64,000 nt of DNA from DYJK01 sp964464825 (GCA_964464825.1 CAYXKL010000001.1:124001-188000); one strand, 5' to 3'. Counted from the first letter of the stretch, positions 16,777-26,489 are shown. Made by a program: numbers and translations. Notes: generated by a model from the sequence alone, not told the origin.

Positions 16777-18372
16777 TTATTTGGGATGTTGAAATTTCAT
16801 TGCTTCTTTAAATACTGTTGGAATTCCTCTGAATCCTTTAATAACCAATGCAGCGGAGATTGCACCCCCCATTAATCCGCCTACGATCCCATGGCCAAAT
16901 GCATCGGCACCAGATAAGTATAAATTTTTAATGTGAGTATATGGACCAATCCACTTCATCTTAAAACGTTCTGGTGTCGCCGGTATTCCGTAAATAGCTC
17001 CTTCCGGATTTCCCGTAAAGTGAATTGTACTGAGAGGTGTTGATAATTCTTTGTAATCTATTAATTGTTTTAATCCTTTGATATGTTTATCCGTAAAATC
17101 AATTAATGCGTTACATATTTTTTCTTTCAAAGCATTATACTCTTCATCTCTTTTTTTCCACGGCTGTTCTGCCCATTTTTCAAAATGTTTGTATTTACAA
17201 AATGCAATTATTTCTGCGGTATGATTTTGGGCTTCAGGATCTTTCATTGATGGAAAAGATACATATACACCCGATGCGATACCATCTAAAAGTCGGTCAT
17301 TATTTTCATAACGCCTATCATGATCATATGAATCATATATCCAATAGTTTTCCCCTTTTATACCAAGTTTTGCCGGTGAACTTTGTAGCCCGAGATAAAC
17401 ATTAACATGAGCAGCTCCCGGCGGGAAATTTTTTATTTCTTCGATAAATTTTGGTGCGTTTTGTTTATTGATTAATTCCAAATATGTAATATGCGCTCCG
17501 GCAGTAGAAATTATTTTTTCTGCAAAATACTCTTTTTCTACTAATTCGTTTTCATGTTTTTCTTTTGTTTTAACCCCAATGGCTTTCCCTTTTTTAATAA
17601 TAATTTCTTGAACAATATTATTAACAAGTAGATCGCCACCATTTAATTTAACTATCGGAATAACTGCATCTGAAATTTTTTTCGAGCCGCCGATTGGATA
17701 GTAACCCCCATTGATATAATGATTAACTATCAGTGCATGAACTGCCAGAGCACTTTGCGACGGGGGTAGTCCGTAATCTCCCCATTGAGAAGCAAGTAAT
17801 GATTTTAATTTTTCGTTCTTAAAATTTTTATCTAAATAATTTTTCAATGTCATTAATGCAAGGTCGGAACCCTTTGATGAAATTAGCGACGAAATCATTC
17901 TGGCAGACAATGGAAGCGCCAAACTGAAATTATATCTTCCAAACCATTTCCCTACAGTTTTGAGATCATAAAAATATTTTTCGATGTTCTCTTTTTCGTC
18001 CGGGAATTTAGAAATCAGGTCACTTTTAAAATTTGTTTCTTTATCGTGAACTTTAAAAATAAAATCCGGATAAATAAAAACATCGTACGGATCTGGCATC
18101 TTATTCCACTTAACTTTTCCTTGGGTTATAAAATCGAACATGGCGCGTGTAGTTGTTCCGCTTTCCATCTGTCCGACATAATGTAGCCCCACATCCCAAT
18201 GATATTCTCCTATTGAGCCTTTTCTTTTAAATGTGTGTGTAAACCCGCCTATTTTAAAATGACGCTCAAGAACCAGAACTTTCTTTTTCCAAATTTGTGA
18301 TAATATGCTGGCAGCAGAAAGTCCGCTTATTCCGGAGCCAATTATTATTACATCGTAATTATTTTTTTCCAT
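16777..18372 (-). CDS. FAD-dependent phytoene-desaturase/RetSat-like oxidoreductase
   Basis: 531 residues. The N-terminus is a dinucleotide-binding fold (YDVIIIGSGISGLSAASILSQ, then VLERHFKIGGFTHTF). WDVGLHYVG is typical of retinol saturase and CrtISO-like members of the CrtI superfamily. A C-terminal FAD signature (NLYLSGADAFGHGIVGGLMGGAISA) closes the fold. Relatives saturate, isomerise or desaturate polyene lipids. No phytoene synthase or other carotenoid gene is next to it, so the substrate is unknown. It is upstream of the carbonic anhydrase gene and divergent from the M14 peptidase across 159 bases. Confidence 0.88.
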   Translation of the reverse strand: MEKNNYDVIIIGSGISGLSAASILSQIWKKKVLVLERHFKIGGFTHTFKRKGSIGEYHWDVGLHYVGQMESGTTTRAMFDFITQGKVKWNKMPDPYDVFIYPDFIFKVHDKETNFKSDLISKFPDEKENIEKYFYDLKTVGKWFGRYNFSLALPLSARMISSLISSKGSDLALMTLKNYLDKNFKNEKLKSLLASQWGDYGLPPSQSALAVHALIVNHYINGGYYPIGGSKKISDAVIPIVKLNGGDLLVNNIVQEIIIKKGKAIGVKTKEKHENELVEKEYFAEKIISTAGAHITYLELINKQNAPKFIEEIKNFPPGAAHVNVYLGLQSSPAKLGIKGENYWIYDSYDHDRRYENNDRLLDGIASGVYVSFPSMKDPEAQNHTAEIIAFCKYKHFEKWAEQPWKKRDEEYNALKEKICNALIDFTDKHIKGLKQLIDYKELSTPLSTIHFTGNPEGAIYGIPATPERFKMKWIGPYTHIKNLYLSGADAFGHGIVGGLMGGAISAALVIKGFRGIPTVFKEAMKFQHPK

Positions 18373-18531
18373 CTCTGTTTATTAGTTGTTGTATTAATTA
18401 TTATGTTAAATAAAATCGATAGTATAAAATAACAATAATCATTAATGGATGAATTGGTATATCTAAAATGTAATAGTTTTTTAATTTGAATGAAATTAAA
18501 TTGCTTTGTAATTAATATAAAATAATATACT

Positions 18532-20160
18532 ATGAAAAAAATACTTTGTTTATTCATCTTCATATTACCGGTAATTATCTCATCACAAGAAAAACGTTCT
18601 TTGCTCACAACTGCAGAAAAATCAAATTATGAATCGACGGCAACATACAGCAATGTAATCGAATTCATTGACCTCTTAAAAGAAATTTCTACGGATATAA
18701 AAATTGAAACAATCGCTGAATCAGTTGAGGGAAGAAAAATACCGTTGCTGATACTTGCCAACCCGATGCCTTCTTCGTCAATCGATCTAAAAAATGATAA
18801 AAGAATAAAAATTTATATCCAAGGAAATATTCACGCCGGAGAAGTAGAGGGAAAAGAATCATCATTAATGCTAGCAAGGGATATATTGATAAATAGAAAA
18901 GAAGTTTTAAATGATGTGATCCTTTTGATCTGCCCAATATTCAATCCTGATGGAAATGAGAAAATAAGTCCGGAGAACCGCCAATATCAAAACGGACCGA
19001 AAAATGGAGTGGGGCTGCGATACAACGGAAAAAATTTGGACCTTAACCGGGATGCAATGAAAGTAGAAACACCTGAGGTTAAAGGTCTGCTTGAAAATGT
19101 TTTGAATAAATACGATCCGGCAATATTAGTTGATATTCACACAACTAACGGTTCCTACCGCGAAGAGCCCGTTTCGTTCACCTGGATGATGAACCCAGCC
19201 GGTGACACAACATTGATTGCCTACATGCGCGATAAAATGATGACCCAAGTTTCTAAAACTCTTAAAGATAAATACAACACACAAAATGTGTTCTACGGAG
19301 AATTTATTGATCAGCGCGATCCTTCGAAAGGATGGATATCGTACGCATATGAACCGCGTTACATTACAAATTATATTGGATTAAGAAACCGCCTCTCGAT
19401 ACTAAATGAAAATTATGTTTATTCGGATTTTAAATCTCGTGTTTTGGGCAGCTACAATTTACTTTGGTCTATAATTGATTACTCCATCAAGAACAAAAAA
19501 GAAATTATAGAATTACTTAAAAGCACAGATGAAAAAACTATTGTTCGCGGTGAAAATCCAAGTGAGCAAGATTCGCTTGCTTTAGATTCAAGTGTAAGAG
19601 CAACAAAGAGTCCCATTACTATAAATACTTTTGAATTAGAATTGAAAAAAGATGAATCGGGCCGTGAGCGGCTTTTCAAAACCGATATAAAAAAACAAGT
19701 AACTGTACCATACCTTGCAGATTATGTACCGTCTCGTAATACAAAAATTCCTTTTGCTTATCTGATTACAAATAAAGATCCCGATATAATTTCTTTATTG
19801 AAATCTCATGGTATTGTAATCGAAGAGTTAATTGAAGAAAAAGAGTTTACCGTAGAAACTTATAAAATCAATGATTTAAAACCGGAAACAAGATTAAATC
19901 AAGGTCATTACAATAACGATGTGAAAGGTGAATTTGTTAAAAACACAATTACTTTTTCAACCGGAACACTTGTTGTACGCACTGCACAGCCTCTTGCTAA
20001 TGTTGCTATATTTTTATTGGAGCCTGAATCCGATGATGGATTGCTTCACTGGAATTATTTTGATAATTACTTAGTGCCTCAATGGGGACGTGGTTTTTTG
20101 CCATATCCGGTTTACAAATTAAACGAGAAAAAAGTGTTACCGTTAAAGATTATAAATTAA
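18532..20160 (+). CDS. Exported M14-family zinc carboxypeptidase
   Basis: 542 residues with a short signal peptide (KKILCLFIFILPVIISSQ). Zinc ligands are His101 and Glu104 in GNIHAGEVEGKES and the His of VDIHTTNGS. The substrate-binding arginine lies in KNLDLNRDAMKVETPEVK, and CPIFNPDGNE is another family marker. The C-terminal ~150 residues (LADYVPSRNTKIPFAYLI, then TGTLVVRTAQPLANVAIFLLEP) form an accessory domain seen in the longer bacterial members. It should cleave peptides outside the cytoplasm. No Shine-Dalgarno is evident. It is a single gene. Confidence 0.9.
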   Translation: MKKILCLFIFILPVIISSQEKRSLLTTAEKSNYESTATYSNVIEFIDLLKEISTDIKIETIAESVEGRKIPLLILANPMPSSSIDLKNDKRIKIYIQGNIHAGEVEGKESSLMLARDILINRKEVLNDVILLICPIFNPDGNEKISPENRQYQNGPKNGVGLRYNGKNLDLNRDAMKVETPEVKGLLENVLNKYDPAILVDIHTTNGSYREEPVSFTWMMNPAGDTTLIAYMRDKMMTQVSKTLKDKYNTQNVFYGEFIDQRDPSKGWISYAYEPRYITNYIGLRNRLSILNENYVYSDFKSRVLGSYNLLWSIIDYSIKNKKEIIELLKSTDEKTIVRGENPSEQDSLALDSSVRATKSPITINTFELELKKDESGRERLFKTDIKKQVTVPYLADYVPSRNTKIPFAYLITNKDPDIISLLKSHGIVIEELIEEKEFTVETYKINDLKPETRLNQGHYNNDVKGEFVKNTITFSTGTLVVRTAQPLANVAIFLLEPESDDGLLHWNYFDNYLVPQWGRGFLPYPVYKLNEKKVLPLKIIN

Positions 20161-20335
20161 TTTTTTCCGGTTGGCAAAAACATAAAATTATTTTAAATAA
20201 TTATTATCTAATTAAACGTTTGAATCGTCTAAATAATCACTAATAGAATCTAACTTTATTTATATAAATTAATTCACTTTCTCCGGCAATCTTAATCAGT
20301 ATATAAATTACTTAATTAATAAACCGGAATTAAAA

Positions 20336-21259
20336 ATGAAAATTAATTTTATTAGAAGATTCTATTTGATTACAGTTCTGATATTTACAATTCAAGACTC
20401 AGCATATCCGCAAGAAATTTCTGAAACTAAAAAAATTAATAATGCTGAAATATTTATTAGAACCATTGGAATTGGTGAACCGATTGTTGTTGTTCACGGC
20501 GGTCCCGGCTTGGGAAACGATTATCTATTCGAACCTTTCAAACAACTATCAGATCAATACAAACTCATTTTTTACGATCAGCGTGGATGCGGTTTATCGG
20601 AGGAGTTTAAGGAAGGTCAGCCCGTTACAATCGAAACAATGGTAGAAGATCTTGAGGGTGTACGGAAAGAATTCGGTGTTGATAAAATGAATTTAATAGG
20701 ACAATCATGGGGGACTGTGATTACTTTAAATTACATTTTTAAATATCCTGACAGAGTGAAAAAATTAATTCTCCTTGAGCCGGCTCCGGGCAGTAATGAA
20801 TATATTCAGCAAGTACAGCAGACTATTATGTCACGCCTACTTAAAGATGAGATTGATAGACTTGTAAAAGTTTCGCAAATGCCTGAGTTAAGAACCGACC
20901 CGGAAGTTTTTAAAGAATTTATGAATATCAGAATGAAGACCTATTTTTTCGATTCTACTTTTGCTGCCAAAAAGAATCTTAATTATTTTGATACAGAAAG
21001 AATAAAAAAATTCTTTTCAAGCAGTACAGCTTTTGGTTCTTATCTTATGAGCTTTAACTTGTACGAAAACATGAAAAATATTACATGTCCTACTTTAATT
21101 ATTCACGGTGATTATGATATAATTCCAACAGAAGCGATTGAAAGAATGGGAAAAGAAATCAAAAATGCCGAGGTTCATATTGTAAAAGATTGCGGCCATT
21201 TTGTTCATATAGAAAAACCGGAATTCTATTTTAACACGATTCGTTCCTTTGTTAAATAG
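20336..21259 (+). CDS. Exported alpha/beta-hydrolase, proline iminopeptidase-like
   Basis: 307 residues with a signal peptide (to about SAYPQ). The S33 proline iminopeptidase pattern is clear: VVHGGPGLGNDYL (oxyanion region), LIFYDQRGCGLSE, nucleophile elbow GQSWGTVITLNY, acid in HGDYDIIP and the catalytic His in DCGHFVHIEKPEFY. Family members release N-terminal proline or hydrolyse other small amides and esters; substrate specificity here is open. Its export and its place after an exported carboxypeptidase suggest extracytoplasmic peptide use. Confidence 0.88.
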   Translation: MKINFIRRFYLITVLIFTIQDSAYPQEISETKKINNAEIFIRTIGIGEPIVVVHGGPGLGNDYLFEPFKQLSDQYKLIFYDQRGCGLSEEFKEGQPVTIETMVEDLEGVRKEFGVDKMNLIGQSWGTVITLNYIFKYPDRVKKLILLEPAPGSNEYIQQVQQTIMSRLLKDEIDRLVKVSQMPELRTDPEVFKEFMNIRMKTYFFDSTFAAKKNLNYFDTERIKKFFSSSTAFGSYLMSFNLYENMKNITCPTLIIHGDYDIIPTEAIERMGKEIKNAEVHIVKDCGHFVHIEKPEFYFNTIRSFVK

Positions 21260-21344
21260 TTTATTGCAAAAAAATAAATGAATTATAAAAAAAAATATTT
21301 CTACAAATAATTTTAATAAAGATGAATTAGTTTTTATTAAAAGT

Positions 21345-21926
21345 TTGAAGACCCCATTAGGTATTCAAAAATTCCTAAATGACGTCAAGTACAATCCAGA
21401 CTACATAACATCCTCTCCGCGAATAATTATTAAACGACGAACGGCTAATTGTTTTGAAGGTGCATTATTTGCCGCTGCAGCATTACGCGTTTTGGGACAC
21501 AAACCGATTATTGTTGATTTAATTGCATACAATGACGACGATCATGTAATTGCAATCTTTAAGCAAAACAACAGATACGGTGCAATTGCAAAATCTAATA
21601 CTACAACCTTACGTTTTCGCGAGCCGGTTTATAGAACTCTTAGAGAACTGGTAATGTCTTATTTCGATTTCTACTTTAACACACTGGGAGAAAAATCTCT
21701 TCGCAGTTACTCGATTCCGATCAACCTTTCACGATTTGACAAATATAACTGGATGACAACTGCGAATGATCTTGAGTTTATTGGCGATTACCTCTTTACC
21801 ATTAAACATTATTCTCTTTTAAATAAGAAAATGATAAGGGAGCTTTCAATTGCTGATAAAGAAATTGTTAATCTTTGTTTCACCGGTTCTGTGGAAGAAG
21901 GATTATTTAAACCAACAAAAAAATAA
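21345..21926 (+). CDS. Transglutaminase-like Cys/His protein; start disturbed by an A9 run
   Basis: 193 residues from a TTG at 21345, but similar-looking coding sequence reaches back to 21282 (ISTNNFNKDELVFIKSLKTP), where no standard start exists. The only good ATG (21278) is one base out of frame: it is followed by a run of nine A (21287-21295), and with eight A it would read MNYKKNIS straight into this frame. The body has TANCFEGALFAAAALRVLGHKP with a possible nucleophile Cys, DDDHVIAIFK with a His and a later polar strand, the order seen in transglutaminase-like proteases. Function is not assigned beyond this. It is followed 9 bases later by the cupin gene. Confidence 0.65.
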   Translation: MKTPLGIQKFLNDVKYNPDYITSSPRIIIKRRTANCFEGALFAAAALRVLGHKPIIVDLIAYNDDDHVIAIFKQNNRYGAIAKSNTTTLRFREPVYRTLRELVMSYFDFYFNTLGEKSLRSYSIPINLSRFDKYNWMTTANDLEFIGDYLFTIKHYSLLNKKMIRELSIADKEIVNLCFTGSVEEGLFKPTKK

Positions 21927-21935
21927 ATAAATAGA

Positions 21936-22265
21936 ATGAAAATCGAAAATGTTAATTACACAATTACTGATTGGAGTAAAATAGAACAAAAAGAGTTTCC
22001 CGGAGAATCTGGAAAAGCATTTTGGAGAACTTTTGAAGAAGGTAATCTACGCGTTCGAATTGTTGAATACTCCGAAAATTATTTAGCTGATCATTGGTGC
22101 AGCCGAGGACATGTTGTTTTTGTTCTTGAGGGCGAATTGATAACCGAACTTAAAGATGGAAGAGTTACTACACTTTATCCCGGAATGAGTTATCAAGTTG
22201 CAGATGACGACATTCCTCATCGATCTAAAACCAATGGATACGTTAAGTTATTAATCGTTGATTAA
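21936..22265 (+). CDS. Small cupin-fold protein (DHCW-motif-like)
   Basis: 109 residues, a single cupin. The metal/ligand motif is ADHWCSRGHVVFVLEGEL, followed by the second half TLYPGMSYQVADDDIPHRS. The N-terminus NVNYTITDWSKIEQKEFPGESGKAFWRTFEEG is typical of the small DHCW-type cupin proteins. The activity is unknown; cupins of this size are often sugar isomerases or binding proteins. It lies 9 bases downstream of the transglutaminase-like gene and converges on the lipase gene, 2 bases away. Confidence 0.85.
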   Translation: MKIENVNYTITDWSKIEQKEFPGESGKAFWRTFEEGNLRVRIVEYSENYLADHWCSRGHVVFVLEGELITELKDGRVTTLYPGMSYQVADDDIPHRSKTNGYVKLLIVD

Positions 22266-22267
22266 AA

Positions 22268-23500
22268 TTATTTTTTATCCACAATAAGCTTACTTATCCT
22301 TATAGTTTCGAACCACTCGATTGCGCTTATTATACTCGGCAATACAGAGGTAGCATGAGTTCCTCCTGGTATAGTAACCAAATCAACATCACCACCATGG
22401 GAAAGAAAATAATTCTTTGCAATGACTGCATTCTCATAAGGTACATATTCGTCTGCATCTCCGTGATAGAAACGAATTGGTGATGACGGAACCCAGTTCA
22501 ATAAACTGTTTTCATTAAATGCCTGAGTAACTGTTATCTCGGTTCCGTTTAAATAGGAGCTAATAAAACTCTGTTTAAAAAGCTGGGATAAATTCGAAGT
22601 AAGCTGGGCATTTATCTGCGAGGTAGTTTTTGTGCCGTCAAAAAGCGACGGCACTCTATCTACATATGATGAATTAAAAAAATCATTCAACCGATTCCAT
22701 CTATAAATTTCATTATAAGCTACTAAAAAATAAGCAAGGAAAGATGGTTCGTTGTAAGTTCCTTGCTGAATTATTGTCTTTGCCGTTAAATTTAAATCAT
22801 ATGCGCCCGCCATTGGCGCAGATGCTGTTACTTTGATTTCGGTGGAGTAATTTTGTTCAATCTCTTTATGTGCAGCAAGAGTAACATATCCGCCCTCCGA
22901 ATAACCGGCAAGAAAAATTTGTCCATTTAAAATCAAACTATTTTTTTGTGCAAACTCTTTTCCCGCTCTTATAAAATCTATTACCGGTTCGGCTGATGAT
23001 TTTTGATGATGATAAGGATGAACACTTGTTGATTCACCCAATCCCAAATAATCGGGCACTAATGTAAAATAGCCAAGCGATGCTGCTGCCAATCCTTCCG
23101 GTGCATAAAGCGGACTAACAGAACCAACCCTGTCTCTTTTTGTTTGTGTACCGTGATGAATGCTTGCAATGGAAAAATTATTCTTTCCCTTCGGCAAAAA
23201 AATAGCTCCCGAAGCTTCTACTATTTCTCCGTTATGATTCTGTGTAATGTAAATTACTTTATAAACTTCTACATCATATGCGGCAATTAGCTGTACCGGT
23301 TGATTGGTAGAAAGTGAGTTCAAAAAATCTTCAATAATATTAGTTGAAAATTCTCCGGTTTTTTCAAAAGTTAACAAAGCACCACGCGTTCTTAAAACCG
23401 GATCCGGATCTGTGGGGGAATCGCTATCGCTCCGGCATGATATGAAAATCATAATTAATATTGGAATAGCCAGATATTTATTCAGCGATTTAATTTTCAT
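22268..23500 (-). CDS. Lipase-like alpha/beta-hydrolase lipoprotein
   Basis: About 410 residues from the ATG at 23500. The N-terminus (KIKSLNKYLAIPILIMIFISC) is a lipoprotein signal ending in a Cys lipobox, followed by a low-complexity linker SDSDSPTDPDP. The hydrolase body has the oxyanion/secretory-lipase pattern ASIHHGTQTKRD, the nucleophile elbow GYSEGGYV, the acid in YHGDADEYVP and the His in PGGTHATSVLP. It resembles the secretory lipase (LIP) family of bacterial and fungal enzymes. The upstream extension to 23551 lacks a signal-peptide start and is rejected. Confidence 0.85.
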   Translation of the reverse strand: MKIKSLNKYLAIPILIMIFISCRSDSDSPTDPDPVLRTRGALLTFEKTGEFSTNIIEDFLNSLSTNQPVQLIAAYDVEVYKVIYITQNHNGEIVEASGAIFLPKGKNNFSIASIHHGTQTKRDRVGSVSPLYAPEGLAAASLGYFTLVPDYLGLGESTSVHPYHHQKSSAEPVIDFIRAGKEFAQKNSLILNGQIFLAGYSEGGYVTLAAHKEIEQNYSTEIKVTASAPMAGAYDLNLTAKTIIQQGTYNEPSFLAYFLVAYNEIYRWNRLNDFFNSSYVDRVPSLFDGTKTTSQINAQLTSNLSQLFKQSFISSYLNGTEITVTQAFNENSLLNWVPSSPIRFYHGDADEYVPYENAVIAKNYFLSHGGDVDLVTIPGGTHATSVLPSIISAIEWFETIRISKLIVDKK

Positions 23501-23552
23501 AATTAAATTTACAATCAAATTAATATTAAATATGTAAACGCTATTTAACAAT

Positions 23553-24308
23553 TTAAAGTTTAAATTTTGATATTATCCATTCATAAAAATGCCCGGGCAG
23601 TAATCCGATTAATCGTGTAATTAGAATCATCGGCAGCGGAAATTGAATCAATCTTTTCTTTTTTCGTATTCCATTTAAAATTATCTGTGCGGCTTTATCG
23701 CTTGACATCATAAAGGGCATCGGATAATTATTCTGTTCGTTTATAGGCGTATCTACAAATCCGGGGCGTACGGTAATCACTTTTATTCCGTGAGGCTTTA
23801 AATCAAGACTAAGCCCTTCTAAATAATGAGTTAAAGCTGCTTTGCTTGAACTGTAAAATCCGCTTTTTGAGTATGCACGGTTATCTGCCAAGGAAGAAAC
23901 TCCAACAATAATTCCATCCCGTTCTTTAAGTAAGTATGGAAGAATCTGTTCAACCCAGTAAATAACTCCAAGCAAATTTGTACCGTAAGTTTTATCCGCA
24001 AAGACTGAGTTATAATTTGTTATATCAACATGAAAGCCAACGCCAGCGTTTAGTATTGCAACATCAACGCCTTCAAATTTTTCTGAGATTTTTTTATATG
24101 CCTCTGATACTTCTTCTTTTCTACTAACATCGCATTTAATTATTAGTGAAGCTTTATTTAACATTTGATATTGATAGCGTTCTATCAATTCCGTACGTCG
24201 TGCAATTAAAATCAAATTGCAATTTTCTTTTGATAATGAAAGCGCTAACGCTTTGCCAATTCCGGTTGAAGCACCGGTTATTAATATAACTTTACCGGAA
24301 AAATCCAT
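23553..24308 (-). CDS. Short-chain dehydrogenase/reductase
   Basis: 251 residues, classical SDR size. Cofactor motif GASTGIGKAL, the stabilising LNAGVG, the catalytic Ser in VGVSSLAD and the YSSSKAALTHY pair (Tyr-x3-Lys) are all in place, followed by VRPGFVDTP. The C-terminus has a hydrophobic stretch (FPLPMILITRLIGLLPG) that may touch the membrane, as in several lipid-modifying SDRs. The substrate is unknown. It lies upstream of the lipase gene on the same strand with a 52-base gap and could be co-transcribed. Confidence 0.92.
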   Translation of the reverse strand: MDFSGKVILITGASTGIGKALALSLSKENCNLILIARRTELIERYQYQMLNKASLIIKCDVSRKEEVSEAYKKISEKFEGVDVAILNAGVGFHVDITNYNSVFADKTYGTNLLGVIYWVEQILPYLLKERDGIIVGVSSLADNRAYSKSGFYSSSKAALTHYLEGLSLDLKPHGIKVITVRPGFVDTPINEQNNYPMPFMMSSDKAAQIILNGIRKKKRLIQFPLPMILITRLIGLLPGHFYEWIISKFKL

Positions 24309-24416
24309 GTATGAAAAACCTATAAAAATGTTTTTTAAAGATAATTACATTTATTTATAGAATAGTCGTATTTATATAGATCTTCTAACGACTTTTTTTT
24401 AATAGCTCAAAAAGCG

Positions 24417-24424
24417 TATCTTTG
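24417..24424 (+). promoter_or_regulatory. Bacteroidetes-type -7 element (TATCTTTG)
   Basis: TATCTTTG fits the TAnnTTTG -7 consensus of Bacteroidetes-type primary sigma promoters and lies 22 bases before the DUF3109 start codon. It overlaps an in-frame TTG that would otherwise be a candidate start, supporting the ATG at 24446. No clear -33 TTTG is seen, only a T-run. Confidence 0.55.
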
Positions 24425-24445
24425 TCAAAAATTATTCCAACTTTT

Positions 24446-25009
24446 ATGCAACAAGATTTTGTTGAAATAGACCGTGTTTTAGTGAATACGGAAGTATTTG
24501 AAACTAATTTTACTTGCGATCTTGTTAAATGCAAGGGTGCTTGCTGCACAATGGAAAGTGAATTTGGTGCACCGATAACAAAAGATGAAATTGAAAAAAT
24601 TGAAGCTATTCTTCCAATTGTAAAAAAATATTTGCCGGTTAATCATATTAAAGAAATTGAGTTATCCGGATTTTGGATGGAAAAACATAACGAACTTATG
24701 ACAAGAAGTGTTGATAACCGGGCATGCGTATTTGTTACTTATGACGGCGATATTGCAAAATGCGGTATAGAAAAAGCATACCGCGATGGTAAAACTGATT
24801 TTTTGAAACCCATCTCCTGTCATTTGTTTCCTATAAGGATTTCAAATTTCGACGGATCAGTAATCAGATTCGAAAAATATTCTGAATGCCAGCCGGCACA
24901 TGAACTTGGTAATAAAACTAAAATAAAAGTATTTGATTTTTGCCGTGATCCGCTTGAACGGCTTTATGGAAAAGAATGGTTCGAAAAAACTAAGGAGGCA
25001 GTAGATTAG
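24446..25009 (+). CDS. DUF3109 family protein
   Basis: About 187 residues (QQDFVEIDRVLVNTEVF). The family is recognised by CDLVKCKGACCTMESEFGAPI followed by CVFVTYDGDIAKCGIEKAYRDG, PISCHLFPIRIS and ECQPAHELG. The eight or so conserved cysteines look like a metal or Fe-S site, as in the related YkgJ-type CxxCxxxCC proteins; the biochemical role is unknown. It is followed 4 bases later by rpoN, so probably co-transcribed with it. Confidence 0.9.
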   Translation: MQQDFVEIDRVLVNTEVFETNFTCDLVKCKGACCTMESEFGAPITKDEIEKIEAILPIVKKYLPVNHIKEIELSGFWMEKHNELMTRSVDNRACVFVTYDGDIAKCGIEKAYRDGKTDFLKPISCHLFPIRISNFDGSVIRFEKYSECQPAHELGNKTKIKVFDFCRDPLERLYGKEWFEKTKEAVD

Positions 25010-25013
25010 CAAT

Positions 25014-26489
25014 ATGTTGTCTTTACAGCAAAGATTAGCTCTTCAGCAAAAACTTTCACCGCAGCAGATTCAATATCAAAAATTGCTTCAGTTAAATACG
25101 CTCGCTTTGGAACAGCGTATAAAAACCGAACTTGAACTAAATCCTATCCTCGAAGAAACTCTTGACGATGAACTTACACTTGAGGAATTAGAAAATGATT
25201 CAGATGACGAAGAATCCTCTTCCGATGATTATGAAGATCAGGAAAATTATGACAGCAACGATGATGAGTTTGAACTTGAAGATTTTATGAACGAAGCTGA
25301 GATAGATAATGAATTCGAAAGATTAAACAGAAGCCGGGATGAAGAGAAAATTCATCCGATTGCACCACAAAAAAAATCTCTACGCGATAGTTTAATCGAT
25401 CAACTCCATATGCTTGATCTATCAGAAAATGAGATAATCCTTGGTGAAAACATTATTGGTATGCTTGATAAAGACGGCTACTTTAAAGGTGATTTGGAAA
25501 AACTTACAAACGAACTTCAAATATTCGAGCACATAGAAGTTACATTCGAAACCGGGGAAAAAGTATTAAAACTTATTCAAACTTTAGAACCCGTTGGTAT
25601 CGGTTCGCGCAATCTTCAAGAATGTCTTCTCGTGCAAATCAGAAATTCTTCATACGATCCATATTATTCATTTCTGGCAGAAAAAATCTTATCGGAACAT
25701 TGGGAAGACTTTGCAAATAAACGATATGATGCTATTCAAAAAAATATGGATCTTTCCAAAGAAACATTAAAATCCACACTTGATGTAATTCAAAAACTTA
25801 ATCCAAAACCCGGAGAAGGTAATATTGACTCGGAAGAAATGAATCAAATTACCCCTGATTTTATGATTGAAAAAGTTGAAGATAATTATATAGTTACACT
25901 AAACGATAGGAGCGTTCCTTCCGTAACTATAAGTAAAACTTATCTTGAAATGCTCGATACAAATAAGCGCAAGCGTAAAATATCCGACCGTGAAAAAGAA
26001 ACTCATAAATTTTTACGGGAAAAATTCGAATCGGCAAAGTGGTTTATTGCATCATTACAGCAGCGGCGCCATACACTAATGAAAATCATGCAGACAATTT
26101 TAGAGAAACAATATGAATTTTTTGAAAACGGTGCACGGTTTTTAAAACCGATGATTTATAAAGATATTGCTGATGAAATTGGTATGGATATTTCCACAAT
26201 CAGCCGCGTAGTTAACGGTAAGTATGTTCAATCACCACAAGGCATCCACGAACTAAAATATTTCTTCAGCGAAGGATTATCCACCGATAGCGGTGATGAA
26301 ATATCAAATAAACATATCAAAGAATTAATAAAAGAGATTTGCGATAACGAACCGAAAGACAACCCTCACAGCGATGATAAAATTGCCAGTATTCTTCAAG
26401 ATAAAGGAATTCATATTGCAAGAAGGACGGTTGCAAAGTATCGGGAATCATTAATGATACCCGTTGCTCGTTTAAGAAAAAAATTATGA
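25014..26489 (+). CDS. rpoN: RNA polymerase sigma-54 factor
   Basis: 491 residues, typical. Region I is the Gln/Leu-rich N-terminus (SLQQRLALQQKLSPQQIQYQ), then an acidic spacer (ENDSDDEESSSDDYEDQ), then the core-binding region. A helix-turn-helix (DIADEIGMDISTISRVVNGK) precedes the RpoN box ARRTVAKYR at residues 469-477, which reads the -24 element. Sigma-54 needs an AAA+ activator; one is encoded at 54197-55603 in this window. The gene overlaps the next by 4 bases (ATGA). Confidence 0.98.
   Translation: MLSLQQRLALQQKLSPQQIQYQKLLQLNTLALEQRIKTELELNPILEETLDDELTLEELENDSDDEESSSDDYEDQENYDSNDDEFELEDFMNEAEIDNEFERLNRSRDEEKIHPIAPQKKSLRDSLIDQLHMLDLSENEIILGENIIGMLDKDGYFKGDLEKLTNELQIFEHIEVTFETGEKVLKLIQTLEPVGIGSRNLQECLLVQIRNSSYDPYYSFLAEKILSEHWEDFANKRYDAIQKNMDLSKETLKSTLDVIQKLNPKPGEGNIDSEEMNQITPDFMIEKVEDNYIVTLNDRSVPSVTISKTYLEMLDTNKRKRKISDREKETHKFLREKFESAKWFIASLQQRRHTLMKIMQTILEKQYEFFENGARFLKPMIYKDIADEIGMDISTISRVVNGKYVQSPQGIHELKYFFSEGLSTDSGDEISNKHIKELIKEICDNEPKDNPHSDDKIASILQDKGIHIARRTVAKYRESLMIPVARLRKKL

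Noticed and set aside
18348..18608. Open frame on the minus strand across the RetSat/M14 divergent region
   Set aside because: It covers the start of the M14 peptidase gene and the shared promoter region, with no domain-like content.
24422..24445. TTG start extending DUF3109 upstream
   Set aside because: It overlaps the TATCTTTG promoter element, and family members begin near the ATG at 24446.
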